The notes beneath the pieces are model-generated. The model was not told where the DNA came from. It ran no database searches and saw nothing but the letters and a program-made list of their open reading frames with translations. Both the position numbers and the translations under genes were made by a program. This document shows positions 1 to 9,982 of a stretch of DNA of 64,000 bases, in pieces; within the stretch, counting starts at the first letter, position 1; every line of letters begins with the position of its first letter. Source of the DNA: Geotrypetes seraphini (lineage: Eukaryota > Chordata > Amphibia > Gymnophiona > Dermophiidae); contig NC_047096.1 of the NCBI RefSeq assembly GCF_902459505.1, positions 1,798,001-1,862,000 on the forward strand, read 5' to 3'.

Positions 1-250
1 AAATGCTTGAGTAGCTGTCAACCATTCTTAATCATAAAATCTGCAGTAAAGCTGCTATTGTGATATCATGTCACAATGGCGTTATGGTGTTCTACTTGCC
101 TCACTTACTTACGCTACATTTTGATGTTTACAGTGGAGTAGGTGCTTTGCATCCTGTTATTAGCATTTGAAGAAAATAACGTAGTAAATGTCATGTTCAA
201 AAGTGTTGTGGACATATCTGACTGTATCCTATTTCTCTCTTGTCAAGCAG

Positions 251-807
251 CAGCACAGGCACCCCCTCAGGAGGTGGCACCCATGACCCCACCCTGGGCC
301 CCGGAGGTGAGGGAGGGGGCTCTGCCCTGGTCATCGGCGGAGGAGGAGGAGGAGGGGGAAGAAGAGGAAGATTCCCCGTGGCAGCTTGCTGAGCCACCCA
401 CACCGCCTGCCCCACCACTGCCCCCTGGACCACCACCGCCTGCCCCACCACTGCCCCCTGGACTGCCTGCCCCACCACTGCCCCCTGGACCCCCACCACC
501 TGCCCCACCACTACCTCCAGGACTACCACCACCATCCCCTGTTGGACCTTCCCCTTCCCCCACCCATAGCCCTTCCCCTCACTCTCCTGCCCTTCCTGTT
601 CCCATCCCACCCCCTTTCCTTGCTGTTCCCCCCCAGGAGCAGCCCGACCAGCCTCAGGAGGGGGCGGCCAGTGAGATGGCGGCCTACTCTGCCATCTTGG
701 AGGAGGTGCAGGTAATGAGAGGGTGTGTGGAGAGGATGGAACATGCCCTCTTGCGGCTGGTAGCCGAAAGAGGGCATGGTGCCAGCAGCCATACACCCTC
801 TCAATGA
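251..807 (+). CDS. 3'-terminal exon of an unrecognised proline-rich protein (repeat-family gene?)
   Basis: An open frame begins after a pyrimidine-rich tract and AG (acceptor near 250) and runs to a TGA at 807. The product starts with an acidic stretch (EEEEEGEEEE), continues with about five 9-residue PPAPPLPPG-type units, and ends with a short amphipathic helix (EEVQVMRGCVERMEHALLRL) that could be a coiled coil. A poly(A) signal follows at 946-951. I infer it may be the last exon of a Myb/SANT-type partner protein of a Harbinger-like transposon, because a lysine/arginine-rich start resembling that family lies at 3075. I cannot name the protein. The low-complexity repeats alone could also give a chance ORF, so the acceptor, helix and poly(A) signal are the main support. 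Confidence 0.4.
393..534 (+). repeat. 27-bp coding minisatellite (PPAPPLPPG units)
   Basis: Near-identical 27-bp units of the form CCACCTGCCCCACCACTGCC plus CCTGGAC are repeated in frame, with one shortened unit. The period is a multiple of three, so copy changes keep the reading frame. Confidence 0.75.
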
Positions 808-945
808 CTGCACCTCTTCCGCCCCCCTCGCCTGAGGTAGCTCAAGCTGCTCTTGGGGGGCACCCACCCTCTTTCCCTGCGTTGTGTGTTATGTAAATAG
901 TTATTTTTTTCTAAAGTTTACATTTAAAAAAAAGTTTTCTATTAG

Positions 946-951
946 AATAAA
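946..951 (+). terminator. AATAAA poly(A) signal
   Basis: An AATAAA lies 140 bp after the stop of the proline-rich exon, in an A/T-rich tail. Confidence 0.45.
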
Positions 952-1094
952 CATTTTTTTTATAGTTTAAACTTTCCTGTGTGGTTTTAACCTTGTAGCA
1001 TCAGCAGTTTAGTGGACAGAGTCCAAGGTAGATAGGGGTTCAGGAGGGACTGCTGAATGGGCCCTTTTCAATATAACAACAAGGTGACATATAG

Positions 1095-2890
1095 AAAGTT
1101 TGACAATCTTTATTGGGGTCTGTCATTCATTCTATTACCTGCTAGCCACTCTGATGTCAAATCATTGCAGAATCTAGGAAAAAAGTAAGTGAATGCAAGG
1201 GTATATGCAACTGTAGGTAGATGACGACATCTCAGCTATGATGTGCAAAGTAAGGCAGTCCCTGTTCCAAAGTAAATGGCTACATAAGGAAGAGAATATA
1301 AGTCACTGTGGTAGATTTGTTGTTAAGGAATAGGGTTACTGCTACTAAGAGTTGGCTCCACACCAGGAGAATCCAAATGAGACATGTGGGTTTTTCTTCC
1401 TTTCACCGAAGGTGATGGAAGTAAAGGCCAGATACCTCAATCTATCCTCCTGGTTCTTGAGCTGCACTATTTTGGTTAAGCAGGTGTGGAAACCACAAAG
1501 ATGCTCACAGCTGCAATGCTCTCAGTAATACAAAACTCCATCTGACAATACTGCAGTTGCCTGTCTAAGACACCTGAAAACAGAAAAGAGGAGAAGCTGG
1601 TTTACACAAGGTTCACAAACAGGGGGTTCAACCCCCAAGGTCCATATCTGTCCTCCCTTCCCTGAAGCAATGTGTTAACCTCATTTATGTTGAGCTGCTT
1701 AGATGTCACCGTGGTAGAGTTGTTAAAGCAATAGCCTTAACTCGCTGATGGTGTGGGTTAATATCACCTGTAATCCTCCACTGCTACTGTTTAGAACTCA
1801 TGTGAGGGAATAGACTAACTGAAAACAAAAAGTTTGTGTGCATATAACAGCAGGAATGCGTGCCATGGTGTTCTATGAGGCCAACATTATCAATTTACTA
1901 TTGTTCCTGAAAGTCATCAAGGATACCTGTGTGACGAGAACAATAGAAGTGTGAAACATTTATTTCACTCATCAGAAGAGTGACTCAAGTGAAGAATAGT
2001 AGAGTATCATTCTCACCTACAACTGTTTGGCTAGGTGCAAGCTGGTGTGCTGAGCTGATGAGCATAGTTAACCTGAAATGAAGAATAGAGAAACTGTTAA
2101 CAAAGACCTATGTCTCCAAAATGAAACACTGAAGTTGTGGCAGAACACACACCTAGAAGTAACAGAGGTGCTAACATACCTTTAGACTCCTTATTAAAAA
2201 TGGCAGCCATTAGCCACTCATTAGGAATTTTCCACCTGAACCATGTACACTGATTGGATGTCCACTGAATGGCAGTGTTTCCCCCCCCCCCCCAACACAC
2301 CCAACCTATTCTTATCAATGAGTTAGTACACAGAACCATTCCTCACCTGATTTTAACTTGCCTGTAATTTGATTCTACAAAGAATTAACTTTAGCTCTAT
2401 GAGTAAACCCTCTCAGATGTGTGAACACATCCATTTTACTTACATATCCATATTTCTACCAGTAAAATATCTACCAGCATGGTCTTTATCAGTCTTCTCA
2501 GTCATTTTTGTCAGCCCTGTGGAATGGAGAGTAAGAGATATCAGAAATAAAATAACTATTATAAACAATTGCACACAACGAAAGCCCATAAAGAGAAGTC
2601 AGTTGTTGCTGGTTGGTTTCTTTAGTTCTATCATAAGGACACCTAAGTAGCTTACAAATTATCATTCTCACCTGGACTTACTATCTGAGCTGCTTCTAGA
2701 AAAGATAAAAAAACATATTAGAATGACATGTAGCTTGTTAATGGCTCTGTAGAATAGAGAGAAATGGGAGGCAGAGATAGGAAAAAAAAAGTAAAAGACT
2801 AAGACAGAGTAAAGTCTCAAACATCTGCATAAGGAATAGGACAGAATAGAAAAGAAACACTGCTCACCTAGACCTTCTTATACCCATGCA
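1095..2890 (-). other. Candidate minus-strand transcription unit with micro-exons
   Basis: No long ORF is present. On the minus strand there is an AATAAA (plus 1109-1114), a TATA-like promoter (plus 2877-2882), and several good donor sites. Two donors share GTGAGAATGATA (near plus 2023-2034 and 2661-2672). A 24-nt exon candidate with a strong polypyrimidine acceptor lies at about 2671-2695. This could be a decayed transposase gene or a noncoding transcript. It is an inference from splice-like signals only. Confidence 0.25.
1709..1770 (+). other. tRNA-like module
   Basis: A-box-like TGGTAGAGTTGTTAAAGCA is followed about 35 bp later by B-box-like GTGGGTTAATATCACC. It has no acceptor-stem pairing, so it is a tRNA-derived module or SINE head rather than a tRNA gene. 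It resembles the modules in the palindrome further right. Confidence 0.35.
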
Positions 2891-2913
2891 CGCCTACTTA
2901 GCGTCTGACGTCA
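2877..2913 (-). promoter_or_regulatory. CRE + TATA promoter-like module, copy 1
   Basis: On the minus strand a perfect TGACGTCA (2906-2913) is followed by GGCGTGC and TATAAG (2877-2882), then a donor-like CTAG/GTGAGC. The same arrangement recurs at 3469-3505 with matching spacing. Confidence 0.4.
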
Positions 2914-3074
2914 GTAGGACGGGAAAAGTTTCTCAATGCCTATTGGGCACCGTTCGGGTGCGGTTCCTTGGCCCGCTTCCTAACCACGCCCATCACACCT
3001 CATTGGCTATCCTATGGGGGGGGTGTTTGAACGTGTTCTACAAGTAGCCTGAAAAGATATCTTCACCTTACAAC

Positions 3075-3152
3075 ATGGCTCCAAAACGGAAATCGAATTT
3101 CTTGCATGGAGAGTTGCAGATATGGAAAATGGAAGTGGGGCAGACATTATGA
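3075..3152 (+). pseudogene. Start of a Myb/SANT-type transposon partner protein (broken)
   Basis: ATG begins a 25-codon frame opening MAPKRKSNFLHGELQ. That resembles the basic N-terminus just before the SANT helix in Harbinger-type Myb-like proteins. The frame closes at once, so this is a remnant. The family call is from memory of the motif, not a search. Confidence 0.25.
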
Positions 3153-3468
3153 AAGCTGGGAGAGTGGTGGGTGTAGGCATCTGTGTGTAACCTGGCCTGG
3201 CCCCTTCTTTTCCCTAACAATTGATTCCCCTCCACACTTAACACAAAACCTAAGTCCTCAACAATCCCTCACACCAACACCCAGAAAAATCCATAAACTA
3301 AAGAAATACAGATAATGGGGGTGGGGAGGAGTGTCAAAGGCAGAAGGGAGTATAAAGGAGAACAGGCAAGTCATAGCACAAAGTTTCATCATTGAGGAAA
3401 CGGAACACCACAAACACCAACTCACATGAGGGGGTCTTACAAAGGAAAAATGGCTGTGCCAAAGCTTT

Positions 3469-3505
3469 CTATATACTAAGCACGCCTAATTAGCGACTGA
3501 CGTCA
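3469..3505 (-). promoter_or_regulatory. CRE + TATA promoter-like module, copy 2
   Basis: TGACGTCA (3498-3505), GGCGTGCTTAG and TATATAG (3469-3475) occur on the minus strand. The module is a close copy of the one near 2890 in sequence and spacing. It suggests a second, nested or tandem copy of the same element end. Confidence 0.4.
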
Positions 3506-4297
3506 TAGGAACCGTTAGGATTCAAATCTAATTGGATGTGCATTGGATGTGGTTTTGCAATATACAGCTGTAGTGACATTGTAGTAATTTCCTTCACATC
3601 TCTAAGCTCTATGTTCTAAACAATGTTACCTCTATAGCTCTATGCCTTAATGCATTGCTTTTCATCTTCCATACATCAGGGGGTTCAAGTCTTGAGTAAG
3701 GTTAGCAAATAGTTTATATTCATTTCTCAGCCAGGACACCTGGTAACTCTTTAGCCTTGCCTTTCCATATCAATATTTTGCTTCAGCTTTTATTATGTGC
3801 AGCCCATTGTCTAATATTTAATGCAACCTGTTCTCTCTCATGCTGAACACCCTCCCCCCCCTAACTGGATCATTCTTCAACACCTGTCCAAGCCCTCTGA
3901 AGTTTGATTTAACTCATAGCTGTTGCCCAATGCCTATATTGCATCAAAAGAAACACATTCCTACTAGAATGGCTTGCAGTTAGGAGCAAATGAAAATATC
4001 TCATGCACCTGTGGCTGCAGAATGCTGAGGAGAAACAGCAAATTCCACCACTTCTGAGAACTGTTAGGATGCCAGGAAACAAAAGTGAACAACAAACAGC
4101 AGTGCAATCGGCTCTCTTTTGAAAGCAAAGAAAAACCAGCACACATTATCAGCACTTAAAAAGAGAATAAACAGATACACACCTTAACATTCCAGCTTCC
4201 CTCATTGCAAAATGGAGGTGTTCAGTTGCACAAAACTGACCTCATTGTGACCTCATCAATCTGCATTTTCCAAAGTAATATGACACAATTAAAAGAT

Positions 4298-4373
4298 ATG
4301 CCGGGTGTAGAACCCACAACCTCTGGATCTTAGGAGCACAGGCTGGTTCCTAAGCCACAGAGCTACAGCTGCT
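4298..4373 (-). other. tRNA-like module d, left arm
   Basis: Mirror copy of the module at 6160-6235. A-box TAGCTCTGTGGCTTAGGAA and T-arm-like GTGGGTTCTACACCC are visible on the minus strand. There is no 3' CCA or acceptor pairing. Confidence 0.5.
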
Positions 4374-4620
4374 TGACTGAGCTGTCTGTGCTTCATTAGG
4401 AATCATATCAGGATGAACTCAAATAAGTTTAAGCAAAGGAATGCCTAAAGATTTGGAAAGTTTTCAAGTAGAACACAAATATGAAATATGTATTAAAGAA
4501 TTGCAGCACAAAGAACGCCTAAACGGAACAGATTATTTACAGTCCTATATATGCATTAGTACAGTGCTTAAAATGAAGATTAGCGTGTGAGAAAAACAGA
4601 GCTCCACCTCACATGCATTC

Positions 4621-4690
4621 AAGCACACTTGGGAATATGGGTTTGGGGCTCAAGGAAAGCAGCGCTTTTAACCATTGAGCTACCACTTGT
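4621..4690 (-). other. tRNA-like module c, left arm
   Basis: Mirror copy of 5843-5912. It has an A-box-like TAGCTCAATGGTTAAAAGCG but no convincing B-box, so it is the weakest of the four modules. Confidence 0.3.
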
Positions 4691-4776
4691 TTTGTCTCAG
4701 CCTACTATGACATTATAGCTAAACTCCTTTTCCCTTAGCACTTCACTAAGATATGATATGACAAGGGAGCCAGAGG

Positions 4777-4851
4777 CATTGTAGCTGTGGGTCAGTGAGG
4801 AAAGGCACTCTCTACCAATCTTCCGGGCTTTGAGGGTTCAAATCCCAGCCT
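4777..4851 (+). other. tRNA-like module b, left arm
   Basis: A-box-like GTAGCTGTGGGTCAGTGAGG and a good B-box/T-arm GAGGGTTCAAATCCCAG are present in tRNA order and spacing. The mirror copy is at 5682-5756. Confidence 0.5.
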
Positions 4852-5052
4852 GTATTTTACTTGTGGCGTATCTGCCTTCCAGGTGCACTTTGATGATGCT
4901 TTCCACTTCTTATAGGAGTTGAATATAACATTTCTCCTTTTAAACATGGCATACTTTGTTAGTTTTTATCGTGGTAAAGTATACATTTCTGAAATGGTGA
5001 AGAAACAATAAGCGGTATAAGCAAATCCAAACTGCTGTAAGCACAAGAAAGC

Positions 5053-5125
5053 ATGTGTAGCTCAACATGCTAATGCTCCTCTTCTGAGCTCTGACCTCTG
5101 AAACTCCCCGGTTCGACTCCCACCT
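5053..5125 (+). other. tRNA-like module a, left arm
   Basis: GTAGCTCAACATGCTAATGC (A-box-like) is followed by CCCGGTTCGACTCCC (B-box/T-loop, with canonical TTCGA). The mirror copy is at 5408-5480. The acceptor stem does not pair. Confidence 0.5.
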
Positions 5126-5407
5126 TTGCTCATTTTAATAAGGTCCTAGTTTTTTCCTGTTAGCTCTTATAACATTTCCCTTTGCAGGCAAACCTATTTT
5201 CAACTTACCATGGCTCGGACATCCTACGCAGTGATGAGAGCACATTAAGCAGGCGATCCACAAATGTCATCTTGCTGTCAGAGGAAAGGTTTCTCTCATC
5301 ACTGCGTAGGATGTCCGAGCCATGGTAAGTTGAAAATAGGTTTGCCTGCAAAGGGAAATGTTATAAGATCTAATAGGAAAAAACTAGGACCTTATTAAAA
5401 TGAGCAA

Positions 5408-5480
5408 AGGTGGGAGTTGAACCGGGGAGTTTTAGATGGCAAAGCTCAGAAAAGGAACATTAGCGTGTTGAGCTACAAAT
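5408..5480 (-). other. tRNA-like module a, right arm
   Basis: Reverse-complement partner of 5053-5125, with B-box CCCGGTTCAACTCCC. It has several substitutions relative to the left copy and is more diverged than the palindrome average. Confidence 0.5.
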
Positions 5481-5681
5481 GCTTTCTTGTGCTTATAGCA
5501 GTTTGGATTTGCTTATACCGCTTATTGTTTCTTCACCATTTCAGAAATGTATACTTTACCACGATAAAAACTAACAACGTATGCCATGTTTAAATGGAGA
5601 AATGTTATATTCAACTCCTATAAGAAGTGGAAAGCATCATCAAAGTGCACCTGGAAGGCAGATACGCCACAAGTAAAATAC

Positions 5682-5756
5682 AGGCTGGGATTTGAACCCT
5701 CAAAGCCCGGAAGATTGGTAGAGAGTGCCTTTCCTCACTGACCCACAGCTACAATT
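5682..5756 (-). other. tRNA-like module b, right arm
   Basis: Partner of 4777-4851. The A- and B-box-like parts are retained (GAGGGTTCAAATCCCAG). Confidence 0.5.
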
Positions 5757-5842
5757 CCTCTGGTTCCCTTGTCATATCATATCTTAGTGAAGTGCTAAGG
5801 GAAAAGGAGTTTAGCTATAATGTCATAGTAGGCTGAGACAAA

Positions 5843-5912
5843 AGAGTGGTAGCTCAATGGTTAAAAGCGCTGCTTTCACTGAGCCCCAAACCCATATTCC
5901 CAAGTGTGCTTG
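5843..5912 (+). other. tRNA-like module c, right arm
   Basis: GTAGCTCAATGGTTAAAAGC resembles a tRNA D-arm/A-box. The downstream half has no clear T-arm. Confidence 0.3.
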
Positions 5913-6159
5913 AATGCATGTGAGGTGGAGCTCCGTTTTTCTCACACGCTAATCTTCATTTTATGCACTGTACTAATGCATATATAGGACTGTAAATAAT
6001 CTGTTCCGTGTAGGCGTTCTTTGTGCTGCAATTCTTTAATACATATTTCATATTTGTTTTCTACTTGAAAACGTTCCAAATCTTTAGGCATTCCTTTGCT
6101 TAAACTTATTTGAGTTCATCCTGATATGATACCTAATGAAGCACAAACAGTTCAGTCAA

Positions 6160-6235
6160 GCAGCTGTAGCTCTATCGGTTAGGAGCCCAGCCTTTGCTGC
6201 TAACATCCAGAGGTTGTGGGTTCAACACCCACCAC
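6160..6235 (+). other. tRNA-like module d, right arm
   Basis: A-box TAGCTCTATCGGTTAGGAGC and a T-arm with a perfect 5-bp stem, GTGGG-TTCAACA-CCCAC, lie at tRNA-like spacing. It is the best preserved module and a plausible Pol III internal promoter. Confidence 0.55.
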
Positions 6236-6599
6236 ATCTTTTAATTGTGGCATATTACTTTGGAAGATGCAGATTGATGAGGTCACAATGAGGTCAGTTT
6301 TGTGCAACTGAACACCTCCATTTTGCAATGAGGGAAGCTGGAATGTTAAGGTGTGTATCTGTTTATTCTCTTTTTAAGTGCTGATAATGTGTGCTGGTTT
6401 TTCTTTGCTTTCAAAAGAGAGCCGATTGCACTGCTGTTTGTTGAGACAAAAAAGGGGGATGTAAAAGCCATGTGAAAATTATATTATGGTTTGGGCTGAA
6501 ATGTGGTTTGTTATCCATGCAATATAATGTGTTCCATTGTTATGGTGTCATTATATTTATTAGGACAGAGAAAATATGAAAACTACCTATTGAAATTCA

Positions 6600-7060
6600 C
6601 TATTGGAATTATTGATGAAAAAACACAGTGGACGTCTGCCTCGCGTGTAACAAAGAGCCGCAATTACGATAGTTGAAACGGCATTGAAATCCAAGTTAGA
6701 CCAGGGTTTCTTACGTCTACATAATTCACGAGATTTAGACGCACAGGTTCGCCCAGGTAGCGCCTATCCAGCGTCCCCACGTGGCACGCCCACGGAACGC
6801 CCACGGAACGCCCACGTCCAGAGCTGCAGACGGGACTATGCTTTCGATAGACGTTAGTTCGTTATGTACTACCTAGGGACGTCTATGTGTCGTTCATTAC
6901 CCAATTAACATTAATTAACACCCTTAACTCCGTGATTATTCAATTATATCCGACGTCCAAAGCACGCCTAAGTTAAACGCAGTAATAGAGAATTTAGGCC
7001 TAAGTGCAGAGGGTATGTCCAGCCTTTTGCATGAAAATCCCACATAGTTAACCAGGCACT
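6600..7060. other. Gene-free stretch with short CACGGAACGCC direct repeats
   Basis: No ORF. Near 6765-6825 there are overlapping CACGGAACGCC/CACGTCC direct repeats in otherwise A/T-rich sequence, with CGCCTA-type words shared with the region at 2890-3500. It may be a MITE edge. Confidence 0.3.
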
Positions 7061-7069
7061 GGTGGATAT

Positions 7070-7400
7070 TTAAACAGGAGCCAAGTTAACACTCAGCCTT
7101 TTGCTGTCCAAATTTTACCCCCTTTAGTCAAGCTGCATATCAGAGGTTAGCTCTCGTTTTGCTCTTCGAGATTGGACATTATACCAACAATTTGAGTTCG
7201 ACTGGACCCTTGAAAAAGGCTTGCCAGCCGAAACACAGCCCTTGTCGGGTCATGATAGTCTTTTATATGTTTTATGTGAACTTATTTTACCATTGTTCGA
7301 AGATATCTTGAAGAAATAAAGGAAAGTCAAGTCTCCACAGCATGTTTTCATTTGGATTGCTCCTTCTTCTGTGGAATTTTGGGTCTTCTTGCTTTGTGCC
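7070..7400 (+). mobile_element. Penelope-like element tail (fragment)
   Basis: The segment carries a hammerhead-like motif at 7204-7251 followed by an A/T-rich tail. Similar motif-containing segments recur near 11.7, 27.7 and 61.5 kb, so this is a dispersed family. Hammerhead ribozymes in terminal repeats are known for Penelope-like elements. The family call is inference. Confidence 0.35.
7204..7251 (+). ncRNA. Hammerhead-ribozyme-like motif, copy 1 (degenerate)
   Basis: The order matches a hammerhead: stem I GGACCC, core TTGAAAA (consensus CTGANGA), stem II GGC-loop-GCC, GAAAC, a weak stem III, cleavage-type GTC, and stem I partner GGGTC. Stem I pairs perfectly over five bases. The core departs from consensus, so activity is doubtful. 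Confidence 0.4.
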
Positions 7401-7690
7401 AGCAAAATAAGTGCGTCTTTGTTTTCCATTCCTTTCCTGATAATTCCTAACATTCTATTTGCTTTCTTAGCTGCGGCCGCACATTGAGATGAGGGTTTCA
7501 ACGTATCCTCAACAATGACACCTAGATCCTTTTCCTGGACAGTGACTCCTAACACAAAACCCAGAATCACATAGCTGTAGTTCAGGTTCTTCTTTCCCAC
7601 ATGCATCACTTTGCTCTTACTCACATTAAACATCATCTGCCATTTTGATGCCCAGTCTGCTGGACGTCTGCTAATCTTATCTTAGTGTAA
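7370..7690 (-). mobile_element. CR1-type LINE fragment (reverse transcriptase C-terminal part)
   Basis: The minus-strand translation contains [23 protein letters not shown] and KKANRMLGIIRKGMENK, typical of the late reverse transcriptase/thumb region of CR1 elements. It is a short 5'-truncated and interrupted piece. Confidence 0.7.
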
Positions 7691-7779
7691 TGTATAGGGA
7701 CTGGTGATATATGAGTGTATTGTATAGGGGATGCTAAGGGGAGGCCTCCATGTACAGTCCTGCCAGTAGGAAAAAGGAG

Positions 7780-8290
7780 GTATTGATGGCCCTGTATAAG
7801 ACTCTGGTGAGACCTCATTTAGAATATTGTGTACATTCAAAAAGATATAAAAAGGATGGAGTCAGTCCAGAGGAAGGCTACTAAAATGATGTGTGGTCTT
7901 CATCATAAAGCGTATGGGGACAGACTTAAAGATCTCAATCTATATACTTTGGAGGAAAGGCAGGAGAGGGGAGATATGATAGAGACGTTTAAATACCTAC
8001 GTGGCATAAATGTGCATGAGTCGAGTCTCTTTCATTTGAAATGAGAAGTCATAAGATGAAATTAAGAGGTGATAGGCTCAGGAGTAATCTAAGGAAATAC
8101 TTTTTTTACAGAAAGGGTGGTAGATGCGTGAAACAGTCTCCCAGAAGAGGTGGTGGAGACAGAGACTGTCTGATTTTAAGACAGCCTGGGAATGGCAAGT
8201 GGGATCTCTTAGAGAGAGGAAGAGATAATGGTTACTGCGGATGGGCAGACTGAATGGGCCATTTGGCCTTTATCTGCCATCATGTTTCTA
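7780..8290 (+). mobile_element. CR1-type LINE 3' fragment
   Basis: Encodes [36 protein letters not shown], and further on [11 protein letters not shown] and [13 protein letters not shown], in more than one frame. This is the carboxyl end and 3' UTR start of the same CR1 family found at 12467 and 48250. Confidence 0.75.
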
Positions 8291-8475
8291 TGTTTCTTCC
8301 CCCAATCCAGCATGTGCCCTTTTTTCTCTCTCCTTCCCACTTCCATTCAGCATCTGCTCTCCTCTCCTCTCCTCCCCACTTCCTTCCAGCATCTGTGCCC
8401 CTCTCTCACCCCCCTCCACTTCCATCTAGTATCTGTCCCCCCTCTTTCTCCACCCAATAAAACTAAAGCACCACT

Positions 8476-8769
8476 CAACCTCTTCCCCTTGTTGGGCCAT
8501 GTCCTTCCCTTCACCTTCATGAAGGCTTTCCAAAAAACCAAAGTTCTCTCTCTCAGAGGGTCCCTGACGTGGCAGCCGTTATCGCTAGTTGGACATGGGC
8601 ACCTCGAAGCTTCTCTGATGCAACTTCTGGTTTCCGCCAGATTGCATCAGAGCAACTAGTGAGACCGGCTGCCACATTAGGATCCCTCTGAGAGAGAAAA
8701 CTTTGGTTTGGAAAAGCACCGCGAAGGTGAGGGGAAGGGAGGGAGATAGTCTGACAAGAGGAAGAGATG
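8476..8769. mobile_element. Foldback/MITE-like inverted repeat, about 290 bp
   Basis: The arm around CCAAAGTTCTCTCTCTCAGA is mirrored by TCTGAGAGAGAAAACTTTGG. The pairing extends outward to CTCTTCCCCTTG / CAAGAGGAAGAG. An inner hairpin CTCTGATGCAA...TTGCATCAGAG sits at 8613-8652. No coding capacity. Confidence 0.75.
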
Positions 8770-9693
8770 CTTGGACCGTGGAGCCCAATTGCCCTCCCTT
8801 GACACTGGTCCTGGTCATAGCACAACACCGGTGGGCCCCCCTGACATTTTTGGGCCTTTATCGGACATTTTCTGGGCCTACCCTTTAATCCAGCCCTGCT
8901 AAGAACTGAACCTTGAGGCACACCACTGGTAACAGCTCTTTCCTCAGAATGTTCTCCATTGACCACTATCCTCTGTCACCTTCCACTCAACTATTTCCTT
9001 ATTCCATCACTTTGGGGCAGGGTTTCCATATTTGCAAAGACAAAAAAGAGGACACATGACCCTGCACTAGCCCCACCCATACTCCCACAATGCCTTGCCT
9101 GGCCTCTGCCTCCCACTGGTCCCAGTCCCACCCTTGCCCCACCTCTCCACCTTTCACTTATTTCCTTAGTCCCCTTTCCCATCCTCTGTACCCTTTTGGC
9201 CCTCATCTCCCCTCCACTGCATCTCATCACCCTATCAGTCCCAGCTTCATCCCTATCTCTCCTTCCTTCCCTTGCCTCTAAGACCATTCTACCCCTGTCC
9301 CCATGTTTTTTTGTTGTTTTTTTAAAAATAATTTTTATTAGAAAGGGTTCAACAAGATAACAGGAATAACACTGATACCAAAGGTGCAAATATAAACAGC
9401 AAGTTAAAAAAACAAACAAACAAACAAAAAAAAACTCAGGTCACCTGATTAGAAGGTACTTATATACTCTGCTGTATCACAGACCAAAGCTTTGATTTTT
9501 GTTTTGTTTTTTTTCAGCTGTCAGCTTTAAATAATCTAGTTAGGCAACTCCAGGCTTAAGCTTCCTACCTGGCCTCCAGAGACCTCATTCCAAGGCTCTG
9601 GGGGAGAGTGAAAGCCGCCCATTGCTGAATAAACCAAGTGCAGAGTTTCCTAAGGTCTTGACCTCTCTCCAGCCTCCCACCCCAGTCGGGTAT

Positions 9694-9982
9694 GGCTCTC
9701 CCGACTCCCCGCTCCCCCCACGCCTACTTCCTCCCCAGTCGCTGCATTGAATCTTTGGGCAGCCGGCAGCAGCGACAAGGAAGTAGTCCTTCTGCTATCG
9801 GCATGCCCCAGAAACATTTTCTCTGCAGTGTTACACCTACGTGGGAACAGGAAGTTGTTGCAGAGAGGTGATTTCTGGGGCAGGCCAATGGCAGCAGGCT
9901 CTCTTCATTGCCGCTACCATCAGATGCCTGAAGATTCATTGCAGTGGCCAGGGAGGAGGTAGATGGGGGAGTCGGGAGAGCC
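9694..9982. mobile_element. Foldback/MITE-like inverted repeat, about 290 bp
   Basis: The left arm starts GGCTCTCCCGACTCCCC and the right arm ends GGGGGAGTCGGGAGAGCC. The inner arms match with scattered differences up to a spacer of about 20 bp near 9838. Mirrored small ORFs on both strands are by-products of the palindrome. Confidence 0.75.

Larger units (their letters stand above)
4090..6443. repeat. 2.35-kb near-perfect palindrome (giant foldback)
   Basis: Left arm 4090-5240 and right arm 5293-6443 are reverse complements of 1,151 nt each, around a 52-nt spacer (5241-5292). Paired coordinates sum to 10533 at both the inner and outer ends, so the arms have no net length difference. By eye they differ mostly by scattered substitutions, roughly 5% overall and fewer near the spacer. 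Each arm contains four tRNA-like modules. Homology stops abruptly at both outer ends. No ORF, target-site duplication or known transposon terminus was recognised. Confidence 0.93.

Noticed and set aside
4298-6235. Functional tRNA genes in the palindrome
   Set aside because: A- and B-box-like parts are present, but no acceptor stem pairs and no anticodon arm is convincing, so they are called tRNA-like modules only.
9724-9962. Overlapping 71-codon ORFs on both strands with similar peptides
   Set aside because: They are mirror images produced by the inverted repeat at 9694-9982.
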